From: Oceanospirillales bacterium
GTDB taxonomy: Bacteria > Pseudomonadota > Gammaproteobacteria > Pseudomonadales > Endozoicomonadaceae
DNA: 64,000 nt
Assembly: GCA_004762125.1 (NCBI GenBank)
Contig: SIHQ01000003.1
Location: forward strand, 186,001 to 250,000
Direction of reading: 5' to 3'
The position numbers and the translations under genes were made by a program. Below the pieces are notes generated by a model that was given only the letters and a program-made list of their open reading frames with translations, made no database searches and was not told the DNA's origin. Shown one piece after another: positions 1-8,590 of this stretch (within the stretch, counting starts at the first letter, position 1; each line of letters begins with the position of its first letter).

Positions 1-468
1 GAACTATCAAGTGGTAACCACTACCTGATCACAGCCTCTGGCCCCAGTCGAGCGGCTTCTGACTTTCTGGTAAAGAGCCCTTCCAGTGATGAAGTAAAAC
101 GTCAAAAGTGGATCAGGGAATTTGGTACTTATATTGGCAAGATGCACAAGGCCGGTATCGTCCATGGAGATCTGCGAGCAGGGAATATTCTGATGGAGCC
201 TTCATCTCCAGCCCTGTTCATGATGATTGATATTGAACGCAACAGTTTTCACAAAGCGGTACCTCTGAGCCTTGCCAAGAAAAACCTTGTTCAGCTGATC
301 AAACGAATCAGTTTTGATGAGTTTACTGCTAAAGATCGCCTTAGATTTCTGGAACACTACCATGCTGCTTTTGGGCAGATTGCTTCAGCTAAACAAAAAG
401 AATTTGCACTGGACGTGATTCGTTTAGTAAAAAAGCAGAATCTTTGGGGCGGTAAAAAAAATGTTTAG
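1..468 (+). CDS. LPS/Kdo-type sugar kinase, 3' part of gene
   Basis: The reading frame is open from base 1, so the gene begins before the window and only its C-terminal part (about 155 residues) is present. It shows a protein-kinase-like catalytic loop HGDLRAGN (HxDxxxxN pattern), followed by a metal-binding segment IDIER in place of DFG. This combination is typical of the lipopolysaccharide core heptose/Kdo kinase families, which phosphorylate inner-core sugars at the cytoplasmic membrane. It overlaps the next gene by 8 bases and precedes two acyltransferases, which suits the end of a surface-polysaccharide operon. The exact sugar substrate cannot be told, and a RIO-like small-molecule kinase is an alternative. 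Confidence 0.7.
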   Translation, partial: ELSSGNHYLITASGPSRAASDFLVKSPSSDEVKRQKWIREFGTYIGKMHKAGIVHGDLRAGNILMEPSSPALFMMIDIERNSFHKAVPLSLAKKNLVQLIKRISFDEFTAKDRLRFLEHYHAAFGQIASAKQKEFALDVIRLVKKQNLWGGKKNV

Positions 469-1090
469 TTTCTTCAGAAATCTGATGAGAAGAAATCGCA
501 TCAGTATAAAAAGCACTAGCTGTAAATTAATAACATCAGAGCCTTCTTATCAAGTTTTCAATAATACAAAAGTCACCATAAAGAACGGTGACTGTTGTTT
601 AAAAGTTGGTGAGGGCTGTTTAATATCAAACTCCCAGATCAGGTTGAAAGGTAATAATAATACCCTGATTATCGAGGATGATTGTATTATCAAAAATTCA
701 AAAATCTATCTTACATATGGGAATAATCTCACCGTGACTATAGGAAAGGGCACATCTATAGAAGGAGCTTACTTATTGCCTGACCATGGCTGCAGCATCA
801 CTGTAGGTAAAAACTGTATGTTTTCTACAGGTATTATGATCAGAACCGGGGATAAGCATCCTATTTTTGATAAAGATACCGGAAAAAAACTCAATCACTC
901 TGAAAATATTTCTATTGGACAACATGTATGGATTGGAAGAGATGCAGTCATTTTAAAAGGTTCTCATATAAATGACGGTTCTGTTGTAGGTACTAAAGCT
1001 ATAGTGACGAAGAAGTTCACTGAGAAGAACATAATCCTTGCTGGAGCTCCCGCTAAAAAGATAAAAGAAAATATTGCGTGGGAACGGTAA
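461..1090 (+). CDS. Left-handed beta-helix (hexapeptide) acyltransferase
   Basis: A 209-residue protein with many imperfect hexapeptide turns (for example ISIGQHVWIGRDAVILKGS) and the C-terminal signature AGAPAKKIK common to sugar O-acetyltransferases of the maltose/galactoside acetyltransferase type. Such enzymes form trimeric beta-helices and transfer acetyl or acyl groups to sugars. The ATG overlaps the end of the kinase gene by 8 bases, so the two are translationally coupled. The gene is visibly richer in A and T than most of the window, as is its downstream neighbour, hinting at lateral acquisition of a polysaccharide module. The sugar substrate is unknown. Confidence 0.75.
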   Translation: MFSFFRNLMRRNRISIKSTSCKLITSEPSYQVFNNTKVTIKNGDCCLKVGEGCLISNSQIRLKGNNNTLIIEDDCIIKNSKIYLTYGNNLTVTIGKGTSIEGAYLLPDHGCSITVGKNCMFSTGIMIRTGDKHPIFDKDTGKKLNHSENISIGQHVWIGRDAVILKGSHINDGSVVGTKAIVTKKFTEKNIILAGAPAKKIKENIAWER

Positions 1091-1094
1091 ATCA

Positions 1095-1643
1095 ATGCCT
1101 GATAATAAGATCTACACATTAAAAGAATACTACCAAGCCGAAATCATTCGAAAACAAGGGAAGAAATTTTCATGGATAAAAGTATTACAGCGAGCTTCTA
1201 GTAGCAGGCGCTACAACTATTTATTCTGGTTTCGGATAGCAGATATTCTCTACCGTAGTGACAGCCGATTAAAAAAGTCCCTTGCTCGGAAAATCAATAA
1301 GCGGCTGATGAATAAATACTCCGTAGAAATAATGCTTGGAGCTAATATCGATATTGGCCTAGCTATAGGACACGCCTGTGGCATTGTAGTCACAAAGAAA
1401 GTAGTTATAGGAAAGAATTTCACAATTCTCCAAAATACAACAATTGGAGATGATGGAAAGAGTTCTCTACCTATCAAAATTGGTGATAACGTTTTCATAG
1501 GTGCTAACTCTTGTATCGTTGGATCTGACCTGTCAATTGGTAATAATGTAACTTTCGGCGCTATGAGTTTTGTCAATAAAGATGTTCCCTGTGATGCCAC
1601 TTATATAACCAGAAAAGAATCTTTAATTACCAGAACCGCTTGA
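1095..1643 (+). CDS. Serine-acetyltransferase-like hexapeptide transferase
   Basis: About 182 residues. The N-terminal helical part is followed by a beta-helix with GHACGIVV, VVIGKNF and ILQNTTIGD, which resemble the active-site stretch of serine O-acetyltransferases and of capsule/colanic-acid acetyltransferases such as WcaB. Given its position directly after a kinase and another acyltransferase, polysaccharide modification is more likely than cysteine biosynthesis. I chose the ATG at 1095, preceded by GGAACGG. A TTG 21 bases upstream would overlap the previous gene and is weaker. The intergenic tail after the stop contains no convincing terminator. Confidence 0.7.
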   Translation: MPDNKIYTLKEYYQAEIIRKQGKKFSWIKVLQRASSSRRYNYLFWFRIADILYRSDSRLKKSLARKINKRLMNKYSVEIMLGANIDIGLAIGHACGIVVTKKVVIGKNFTILQNTTIGDDGKSSLPIKIGDNVFIGANSCIVGSDLSIGNNVTFGAMSFVNKDVPCDATYITRKESLITRTA

Positions 1644-1689
1644 TAATTTAACTCCAGAGAGCACATAACTCTCTGGAGAAATTAATGGT

Positions 1690-3075
1690 TCACAGTAGTT
1701 TCATTTTCGCCTGCTCAACTGCAAACAACACCTGCCTAGGCGCAGTCCCCCCAATATGATCCCGCGCAGCCACTGAACCTTCCAGCGTCAGCACATCAAA
1801 CACATCCTGCTCGATGGTTTCAGAGAAGACCTTCAACTCTTCCAAACTCATCTCTGACAAGTCTTTACCTGTTTTAAGACCATAAGCAACCGCTTTACCG
1901 ACCACTTCATGAGCATTCCGGAAAGGCATGCCCTGACGTACAAGATAATCAGCCAGGTCCGTAGCTGTACTGAAGCCTCGCTTGGCCGCTTCGTACATAC
2001 TCTCTTTCTTGGCTTCGATATGAGGAATCATATCGGCAAAGGCACGCAAACAGTCCTTCAGTGTGTCGGCCGTATCAAACAGCGGCTCCTTGTCTTCCTG
2101 ATTGTCCTTGTTATACGCAAGAGGCTGGGACTTCATCAGAGTCAAAAGAGAAACAAGGTGACCATTTACACGACCCGTTTTACCTCTAACCAGCTCAGGT
2201 ACATCAGGGTTTTTCTTCTGAGGCATAATGGATGAGCCTGTGCAGAAGCGGTCTGGCAGATCGATAAAATTAAATTGAGCTGAAGTCCAAAGTACCAGCT
2301 CTTCTGACATACGCGACAGGTGCGTCATAATCAATGCACCGGCTGAGCAGAACTCAATAGCAAAATCCCTGTCACTAACAGAATCCAGAGAATTTCTGGT
2401 CGGTCTGTCAAAGCCTAGCTCTTTAGCCGTGAATTCACGATCAATAGGAAATGTTGTTCCTGCCAATGCAGCAGCGCCCAGAGGGGATACATTAAGCCGC
2501 TTGCGGCAATCCTGCAGACGTTCACGGTCACGTACCATCATTTCAAACCAGGCCATTAAATGGTGGCCAAAGGTCACTGGCTGAGCCGTCTGAAGATGAG
2601 TAAAGCCAGGCATAATGGTGTCAGCATTTTTTTCTGCCAACCCCAGAAGGCCTTCTTGAAAGCGAGCCAATTGACCATCAATGGTATCAATCTCATCACG
2701 CAACCATAGACGTATATCTGTAGCTACTTGATCGTTTCTGGAACGACCGGTATGTAATTTCTTACCTGCATCGCCAATTCGATCGGTCAGCCGAGCTTCG
2801 ATATTCATATGAATATCTTCCAGTTCGATAGACCAATCGATGTTGTCGTTTTCAATATCGTTCAGAATACTGTCGAGGCCACCGACAATGGCATTCAGTT
2901 CATCCTGACTAATAATATCCGATTTTTGCAGCATACGGGCGTGAGCCATGGATCCCTGGATATCATGACGATATAGTCTGCGGTCAAAATCAATGGACGC
3001 TGTAAAACGGGCAACAAAGGCATCAACACCTTCACTGAACCGACCTCCCCACTGCTGATTGCTGCTGTCAGACAT
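1690..3075 (-). CDS. argH: Argininosuccinate lyase
   Basis: A 461-residue protein, the usual length for ArgH. It carries the fumarase/aspartase superfamily signature [11 protein letters not shown] near residue 280, the conserved HTGRSRNDQ segment near residue 110 and [13 protein letters not shown]. It cleaves argininosuccinate to arginine and fumarate in the cytoplasm, the last step of arginine synthesis. It is transcribed away from the AlgZ/AlgR pair, the same arrangement as in Pseudomonas. The start gives [16 protein letters not shown], the normal N-terminus, and is preceded by a purine-rich AAGAGGT segment. Confidence 0.97.
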   Translation of the reverse strand: MSDSSNQQWGGRFSEGVDAFVARFTASIDFDRRLYRHDIQGSMAHARMLQKSDIISQDELNAIVGGLDSILNDIENDNIDWSIELEDIHMNIEARLTDRIGDAGKKLHTGRSRNDQVATDIRLWLRDEIDTIDGQLARFQEGLLGLAEKNADTIMPGFTHLQTAQPVTFGHHLMAWFEMMVRDRERLQDCRKRLNVSPLGAAALAGTTFPIDREFTAKELGFDRPTRNSLDSVSDRDFAIEFCSAGALIMTHLSRMSEELVLWTSAQFNFIDLPDRFCTGSSIMPQKKNPDVPELVRGKTGRVNGHLVSLLTLMKSQPLAYNKDNQEDKEPLFDTADTLKDCLRAFADMIPHIEAKKESMYEAAKRGFSTATDLADYLVRQGMPFRNAHEVVGKAVAYGLKTGKDLSEMSLEELKVFSETIEQDVFDVLTLEGSVAARDHIGGTAPRQVLFAVEQAKMKLL

Positions 3076-3156
3076 TGTTTACCTCTTGCTCCATGGATCT
3101 ATCATGGCTGTTCTGATTATTATCTTGCTTCTGCCTCTTACCTGCCGATCAACACA

Positions 3157-3216
3157 TTCTGAAAGGAGAGCTTCTGAAAGAAGAGCTTCTGAAAGAAGAG
3201 CTTCCGGGAGAAGTGT
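3157..3216. repeat. 15-bp tandem repeat between argH and algZ
   Basis: Four head-to-tail copies of a 15-base unit of the form TTCTGAAAGAAGAGC. The second and third are identical, the first has one change, and the fourth is degenerate. The array lies in the divergent intergenic region between argH and algZ and is not within a recognisable gene. The rest of the 3076-3360 interval is AT-rich and should hold the divergent promoters, but I could not place them confidently. Confidence 0.85.
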
Positions 3217-3360
3217 TATCTGTCGCTATAGATAGGCATCGAGCGCTTGGGCATTATAGGGAAAATTTGCTCAATAAAAACAGCTCTATTAAAACAGCAA
3301 CTGAGTCATATTTGAATATTTAGTCACAAAAACAGCAATTTTAGTCACAAGGATAGATCT

Positions 3361-4470
3361 TTGCCACTTACTGCCACTGACAACTCGGAAGATGATGGCT
3401 TTTTCCTGCCCGATCTCTGTTCACCGAAAGCTGTATTTATGCTGGTGCTTATTTCGGAGTTGTTTGTACTGATTCAGGTACTTGCCCTGCCAGGCCCGCA
3501 GCACATTGACTGGAATCGCTTGGCGATGACCTCCATGTTTGTTCAATGGATTTCACTGGTATCAGGAGCCGTACTCTGCCGTCTAAGGCCAATGCTGAAA
3601 ACCAGAAGCCTTCCGATAATAGTGACGGCCTGCCTATTGATAGTTATGGCCATCACCGAGATTTTCACAGCTCTTGCTCAATGGTTTCTTTATCGGGATG
3701 CCTTTATTACTGTTTTCCCCGATTGGCAGCAGATGGTTCGCCATGCTTTGGTAGCACTCATTATTACGGCCATGCTGCTTCGCTATTTCTATATCCAACA
3801 AGAAGCCAAAACAGAGCAAAGAGCCAGTCACACGGCTCGTTTTGATGCACTTCAAGCTCGTATACGACCACACTTCCTGTTTAACAGTATGAATATCATT
3901 GCCAGCCTAATTCATATCAATCCAGACAAAGCTGAAGAAACAGTGGAAGACCTGGCTGATCTGTTTCGATCCAGTCTGCAGGAACACGGCAACCGCATTC
4001 TCATTACAAAAGAGATAGACCTTTGTCAGCGCTATCTTCGCATCGAAGGTCACCGACTAGGAGACCGCCTTAACTGTGAATGGTCAACTCGCGGACTGCC
4101 TGAAGACTTAACCATTCCACCACTGACTCTGCAGCCTATTATCGAGAACGCGGTCTATCACGGCATTCAACCTCTGGAAAAAGGTGGCACCGTCAGTGTA
4201 GATATCACTAGAAACAACGATAACATCCATATCAGAGTCCGAAACCCGGTCCGAAACCCGTCAGCCGACCAGGGTATGTTTGTACCAGGAGAGCATGCAC
4301 AGGGAAACCAGGTGGCACTGAAGAATATTCGCTCAAGGCTCAATATGCTGTTTGGCAACCAAGCCAGCGTTCAGACACGAATGCATGACAGTGGAGATGA
4401 CAGCGAATTTGAAACATTGATTATTTACCCTTACGGTGGCGACGACCATGAACATACTGATCACCGATGA
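3361..4470 (+). CDS. algZ: Membrane sensor histidine kinase AlgZ/FimS
   Basis: A 369-residue LytS/AlgZ-type sensor kinase with four or so hydrophobic segments in residues 20-145, then a cytoplasmic kinase core. The phospho-acceptor region is RPHFLFNSMN with His171, and the ATP-binding N-box is PIIENAVYHGI near residue 260, both typical of the His_kinase family that lacks a conventional H-box. It should phosphorylate the LytTR-type regulator encoded immediately downstream, with which it overlaps by 23 bases. In Pseudomonas this pair controls alginate and type IV pilus functions. The frame begins with a TTG codon; the true start could be slightly different. Confidence 0.9.
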   Translation: MPLTATDNSEDDGFFLPDLCSPKAVFMLVLISELFVLIQVLALPGPQHIDWNRLAMTSMFVQWISLVSGAVLCRLRPMLKTRSLPIIVTACLLIVMAITEIFTALAQWFLYRDAFITVFPDWQQMVRHALVALIITAMLLRYFYIQQEAKTEQRASHTARFDALQARIRPHFLFNSMNIIASLIHINPDKAEETVEDLADLFRSSLQEHGNRILITKEIDLCQRYLRIEGHRLGDRLNCEWSTRGLPEDLTIPPLTLQPIIENAVYHGIQPLEKGGTVSVDITRNNDNIHIRVRNPVRNPSADQGMFVPGEHAQGNQVALKNIRSRLNMLFGNQASVQTRMHDSGDDSEFETLIIYPYGGDDHEHTDHR

Positions 4471-5185
4471 CGAGCCTCTGGCACGTGACCGCATGCGTCA
4501 CCTGCTAGGACGTCTCGACGGATTTCAACCCCTGGAGCAAGATGCGGGGAATGGCCTTGAAGCTATAGAGCTGTGCCGGAGATATCAGCCCGATATTGTT
4601 CTGATGGATATCCGCATGCCCGGAATGGGCGGACTGGAAGCAACAGCACATATCAGTAAGCTGGAGCGGCCGCCGGCTGTTATTTTCTGTACCGCTTATG
4701 ACACCCATGCCATTGAAGCTTTTTCGGTTCAAGCAGTGGGTTACCTGTTAAAGCCGGTTAAGCAGGAAGATTTGCAGAAAGCCTTGAACAACGCCAGCAA
4801 GATCAACAGGCTGCAAATGGCTAGTTTACGTCAGGAAATGCCAGACGATAATTCTCGCAGTCATATCGCCGCGAAAACCTTGAGGGGCATTGAGCTGGTT
4901 CCATTGGATGATATTCACTACTTCATGGCCGACAGTAAGTACGTCACTGTTTTCCACAAGAATGGTGAGATTTTGATCGATGATCCATTAAAAGAACTGG
5001 AAGCCGAGTTCGATAACCGTTTTGTTCGAGTTCATAGAAATGCTTTGGTTGCTCGCCGGACCATTGAAAAAATGACCCGGGATGAACATGGTCACTATTT
5101 TATTAAGCTGACCGGTGTGGAGATACCTATCTCGGTCTCTCGCCGCCATGTACCACTGATGAAGAAATTTATGCAAACTCTGTAA
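4448..5185 (+). CDS. algR: LytTR response regulator AlgR
   Basis: A 245-residue regulator with an N-terminal receiver domain and a C-terminal LytTR DNA-binding domain (about residues 140-240, with ADSKYVTVF and FVRVHRNALVA). Choosing the ATG at 4448 gives MNILITDDEPLARDR, matching known AlgR N-termini and placing the phospho-acceptor aspartate at residue 54, as in Pseudomonas AlgR. An upstream GTG at 4436 is in frame but would add an atypical MATT. It overlaps algZ and precedes hemC, as in Pseudomonas. Expected targets are surface-motility and polysaccharide genes, and the window also contains a Pil-Chp system. Confidence 0.93.
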   Translation: MNILITDDEPLARDRMRHLLGRLDGFQPLEQDAGNGLEAIELCRRYQPDIVLMDIRMPGMGGLEATAHISKLERPPAVIFCTAYDTHAIEAFSVQAVGYLLKPVKQEDLQKALNNASKINRLQMASLRQEMPDDNSRSHIAAKTLRGIELVPLDDIHYFMADSKYVTVFHKNGEILIDDPLKELEAEFDNRFVRVHRNALVARRTIEKMTRDEHGHYFIKLTGVEIPISVSRRHVPLMKKFMQTL

Positions 5186-5242
5186 GCTCAGAAGTCTCCC
5201 TTCATTCGCAATCTGTTGTTGCTTGAATCCAGCTTGATCTGA

Positions 5243-5271
5243 CTGTTTGCCCGCCTCTGGTGGGCAAACAG
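5243..5271 (+). terminator. Strong hairpin downstream of algR
   Basis: A 13-base stem (CTGTTTGCCCGCC pairing with GGTGGGCAAACAG, one G-U) with a 3-base loop lies about 57 bases after the algR stop. It is followed by CTTATAAACC rather than a clean U-tract, so it may be a weak terminator or an RNA-stabilising hairpin. It separates algZR from the haem operon. Confidence 0.55.
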
Positions 5272-5482
5272 CTTATAAACCTCCTTCATTTATCCCAGCC
5301 TGCTCCAAATCATAGAAATAGATGCAACTTCCTCTTCAATTAAGCCGAAAATTTGGTCACTCTTCCAAGCTGTCGTATCATCAGAGCAGCTTGAATTCCC
5401 ATAGAATTCATTAAGCCTCTTCTCGGCAGAGAGGTCTTCTTTATATATGGCTGCCGACCAGCAACTGTTGTAAGACTCGTTC

Positions 5483-6403
5483 ATGAAAACTGTCCGTATC
5501 GCTACAAGAAAAAGCGCCCTCGCTCTCTGGCAGGCCGAATACGTCAAAGAACGCCTGGAACACTTCCATCCTGGAATTCAGGTTGAACTGGTAAAGATGA
5601 CCAGCAAGGGTGACCGTATACTGGACGCACCACTGGCGAAAATCGGAGGTAAAGGTCTGTTCGTAAAAGAGCTAGAAACAGCCATACTGGAAGATCGTGC
5701 GGATATTGCTGTGCACTCTATGAAAGACGTGCCAATGGAGTTTCCCAAAGGTCTCTGCCTAAGCACTATCTGCCCACGGGAAAACCCGCTGGATGCATTT
5801 GTTTCCAACACTTATAAAAAGCTGGATGATCTCCCTAAAGGTGCCATAGTGGGTACTTCCAGTCTAAGAAGACAATGCCAGATTCTCGCTCGTCGCCCAG
5901 ATTTGAAAATTGAATTCCTCCGTGGCAACGTAAATACCCGCTTAGCGAAACTGGATGATGGCCAGTACGACGCTATTATTCTGGCTGCTGCCGGTTTGAT
6001 TCGTTTGGAAATGAAGGAACGCATTAAGTACTGCATGCCTTCAGAAGAAAGCTTGCCCGCTGCCGGTCAAGGAGCCGTAGGCATTGAGATTCGTTCTAAT
6101 GATGAAGAGATGGAAGCGCTGCTCGAGCCTCTGCATCATAAAGAAACAGCCATTCGAGTGCTGGCAGAACGTGCCATGAACCGTCGTCTGAACGGCGGCT
6201 GTCAGGTACCTATTGCCTGCTACTCGGAGATCGAAGGTGATGAACTCTATATTCGCGGTCTGGTGGGTGAACCGGATGGTTCTCTGCTGCTAACTGATGA
6301 AATCCGCTGCTCTCTCACCGAGGGAGAACAGGCAGGCATTCAACTGGCAGACTCCGTAATCAGCCAGGGTGCTAATCGCATTTTGGCAAAGTTGATGCAC
6401 TGA
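5483..6403 (+). CDS. hemC: Porphobilinogen deaminase (hydroxymethylbilane synthase)
   Basis: A 306-residue protein beginning [18 protein letters not shown], with the signatures [16 protein letters not shown] and GTSSLRRQ, and the dipyrromethane-cofactor cysteine at about residue 240 in NGGCQVPIA. It condenses four porphobilinogen molecules into hydroxymethylbilane in the cytoplasm, an early step of tetrapyrrole synthesis. It leads a tight operon with hemD 13 bases downstream, then hemX and hemY. Confidence 0.97.
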   Translation: MKTVRIATRKSALALWQAEYVKERLEHFHPGIQVELVKMTSKGDRILDAPLAKIGGKGLFVKELETAILEDRADIAVHSMKDVPMEFPKGLCLSTICPRENPLDAFVSNTYKKLDDLPKGAIVGTSSLRRQCQILARRPDLKIEFLRGNVNTRLAKLDDGQYDAIILAAAGLIRLEMKERIKYCMPSEESLPAAGQGAVGIEIRSNDEEMEALLEPLHHKETAIRVLAERAMNRRLNGGCQVPIACYSEIEGDELYIRGLVGEPDGSLLLTDEIRCSLTEGEQAGIQLADSVISQGANRILAKLMH

Positions 6404-6416
6404 TACAGACCATGCC

Positions 6417-7229
6417 ATGATTATGAGCCGGACAGACGATGACAACACCAGAGGTTCAGGCAATATCTCACTGAGAGATATACGAGCGCTGATCACTCGC
6501 CCGAAAGAGCAGGCTGAACCATTGGCTCAGTCGATTCAGGAGCAGGGTGGTCAGGCCTGGGTTATGCCAATGATGACCATTGAACCCTATGCCGAAAATC
6601 AGCATATACGTTCAAAGGTACTTCAGTTCGACCAGTACCATAAGGTCATCGTTATCAGTCATCATGCTGCCCGGCTTTGCATGAAACATATTGACATTTA
6701 TTGGCCTCAGTTACCGACTGGTATCCAGTGGTATGCTATTGGTGAGAAGACAAGAACGGCACTGGCACACTTCGACGTTTCTTCGGTCTGTCCAGATCAG
6801 GCTCTGGACAGCGAAGCGCTTTTATCACTGGTAGATTTTCAAGCAGTTGCCGGTGAAAAAGTCCTTCTCATTAAAGGTAAAGGTGGTCGAGAGTTGCTGA
6901 AAAGCACACTGACTGATAGAGGTGCATTGGTTGATGAACTTGAGCTGTATCAACGACAACGCCCCGAATACCCTAATGAGCAGCTGAACAGCCTGATAAA
7001 GGAGCATCGAATTAATGTTATTCTGGCCAGCAGTGGTGAAATACTGACCAACACTACTCACTACCTGACATCAGAACTATATGAGCATTGTTGCTTGATC
7101 GTTCCCAGCAAACGAGTCAGAGAGCTGGCAAAGAACATGGGATTCACCAGAGTCCATACGGCTGAGGGAGCTGGCAACAATGCCATGCTATCGGCTATGG
7201 ACCTGATTAACAGTGAAGGGTTATCGTGA
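6417..7229 (+). CDS. hemD: Uroporphyrinogen-III synthase
   Basis: A 270-residue HemD-family protein that closes hydroxymethylbilane with inversion of ring D to give uroporphyrinogen III. The family is poorly conserved in sequence, but RALITRPKEQAEPLAQSI at the N-terminus, the central LLIKGKGGRELL and the C-terminal ILASSGEIL fit it, and its position directly after hemC is decisive. Its TGA overlaps the GTG start of hemX. The ATG at 6417 adds about 20 polar residues before the domain; the ATG at 6423 is a possible alternative. Confidence 0.92.
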   Translation: MIMSRTDDDNTRGSGNISLRDIRALITRPKEQAEPLAQSIQEQGGQAWVMPMMTIEPYAENQHIRSKVLQFDQYHKVIVISHHAARLCMKHIDIYWPQLPTGIQWYAIGEKTRTALAHFDVSSVCPDQALDSEALLSLVDFQAVAGEKVLLIKGKGGRELLKSTLTDRGALVDELELYQRQRPEYPNEQLNSLIKEHRINVILASSGEILTNTTHYLTSELYEHCCLIVPSKRVRELAKNMGFTRVHTAEGAGNNAMLSAMDLINSEGLS

Positions 7230-8590
7230 GCAAGAAAGAACAGAAAAGCAGTGATAGCGATAAAAGCGTTGTAAAAGCTGAAACCGACAAGCTCGCTGAA
7301 ACTGCAAAGAAAACTGCAACACCGGTCGCTCAGCCTCAACCAAAGTCTGCCAAGTCAGGCCGTGGCATTGCTGCTCTTGCTCTGGTGGTTTCTATCTCTG
7401 CCCTCGGCTTATCCGGTTATATTGGCTGGAGAGCCATGCCTCTTGAGCAAAAGCAGCCATCACTGATCACCGGACAAGAACAACTGACCGCTCAGATTGC
7501 TCGCCAACAGGCGCGTCTGACTGAGGCCGCCAGGCAACTTGCACCTCTGAAATCACAAATTAATAACCAGCAGGATCGCAGTGAGCGACTACTGAAGCGT
7601 ACCAATGGTTTGGCTCAAAGTATCAGTGAACTCTCTGGAACCAGCCGTTCTGGCTGGAAACTTGCCGAAGTAGAATATCTGCTGAGATTGGCTAACCAGC
7701 AAATGCTGATGGGCGCGGATATCAAAGCAGCCAAAAAACTATTGAACAGTGCCGACGTAATTCTATTGGATCTGGACGATTTCCGACTATTCAGTGTCCG
7801 TGAAGCATTGGCAGAAGATACTTCTTTGCTGAATGCTATTCCTGAATTTGACCAGCAAGGTCTCTATCTCCGTCTGGAAGCTCTATCCAGACAGGTGAAC
7901 GAACTTCCCGTTTTACAGAAAATACCTTCTCTCGAACCTGGCTCATCGGAACAGAACAAAGCTGTTTCCGAGAATTCTGGTAACTGGCAAACCATTGCTA
8001 TGGGTATGATGGAAAACGTCTGGAACAGTTTTTCCAGTCTGTTCCGATTCACACCCAGCCGGGACGAGCCTGTCAAAGCACTACTGTCTCCGGCAGAAGA
8101 TAGCATAATACGTCAAAATCTTAGCCTTATACTTGAACAAGCAAAACTGGCTCTTCTGACAAGAGATCAGGTTATTTATGAAAGCAGCCTGAAGCAGGCT
8201 ACAGGTTGGATTAAACGCAATTTTGTTCTCGCCGGAACATCTTCAGGTGGCATGGTATCGGAACTGATTAAATTGCAGGAATTGAAAATTACTCCTGTAC
8301 AGCCAGACATCAGCCACGCACTGGTAGCCTTGAAGGAGTACCAGATGACCGTAATTCCACAGCTCAAATCTCATCCTGAACAGTCTCAACCTGAACAGTC
8401 TCAACCTGAACAGTCCCAACCTAAACAAGTTCCTCCCGTTCAATCAACACCCGCAGTAAAAGCTGCAGCACCAATAGCCGTTCCTCGAACTGCGTCTCCC
8501 AAAACTATGGAAACGATTATCCAGCCCAGTGCAGCCACTGAATCCAGTCAACAGCCTGGTGTTTTTGTACCCGAAGGAGATAAGCAATAA
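7226..8590 (+). CDS. hemX: HemX-family membrane-anchored protein
   Basis: 454 residues. There is a charged N-terminal tail rich in Lys and Ala, one transmembrane segment at about residues 47-67 (GIAALALVVSISALGLSG), then a coiled-coil and helical periplasmic HemX domain including WKLAEVEYLLRLANQQ. Databases often call it uroporphyrin-III C-methyltransferase, but it lacks a SAM-binding methylase fold and its biochemical role is unsettled. It starts with GTG overlapping the hemD stop and overlaps hemY by one base, so all four genes are probably co-translated. The C-terminal region carries a five-residue repeat PEQSQ and a Pro-rich tail. Confidence 0.88.
   Translation: MSKKEQKSSDSDKSVVKAETDKLAETAKKTATPVAQPQPKSAKSGRGIAALALVVSISALGLSGYIGWRAMPLEQKQPSLITGQEQLTAQIARQQARLTEAARQLAPLKSQINNQQDRSERLLKRTNGLAQSISELSGTSRSGWKLAEVEYLLRLANQQMLMGADIKAAKKLLNSADVILLDLDDFRLFSVREALAEDTSLLNAIPEFDQQGLYLRLEALSRQVNELPVLQKIPSLEPGSSEQNKAVSENSGNWQTIAMGMMENVWNSFSSLFRFTPSRDEPVKALLSPAEDSIIRQNLSLILEQAKLALLTRDQVIYESSLKQATGWIKRNFVLAGTSSGGMVSELIKLQELKITPVQPDISHALVALKEYQMTVIPQLKSHPEQSQPEQSQPEQSQPKQVPPVQSTPAVKAAAPIAVPRTASPKTMETIIQPSAATESSQQPGVFVPEGDKQ
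8375..8434 (+). repeat. 15-bp tandem repeat within hemX (PEQSQ repeat)
   Basis: Three near-identical copies of the 15-base unit CCTGAACAGTCTCAA and a degenerate fourth copy encode PEQSQ repeats near the C-terminus of HemX. Unit length is a multiple of three, so copy-number changes keep the reading frame. Confidence 0.85.
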
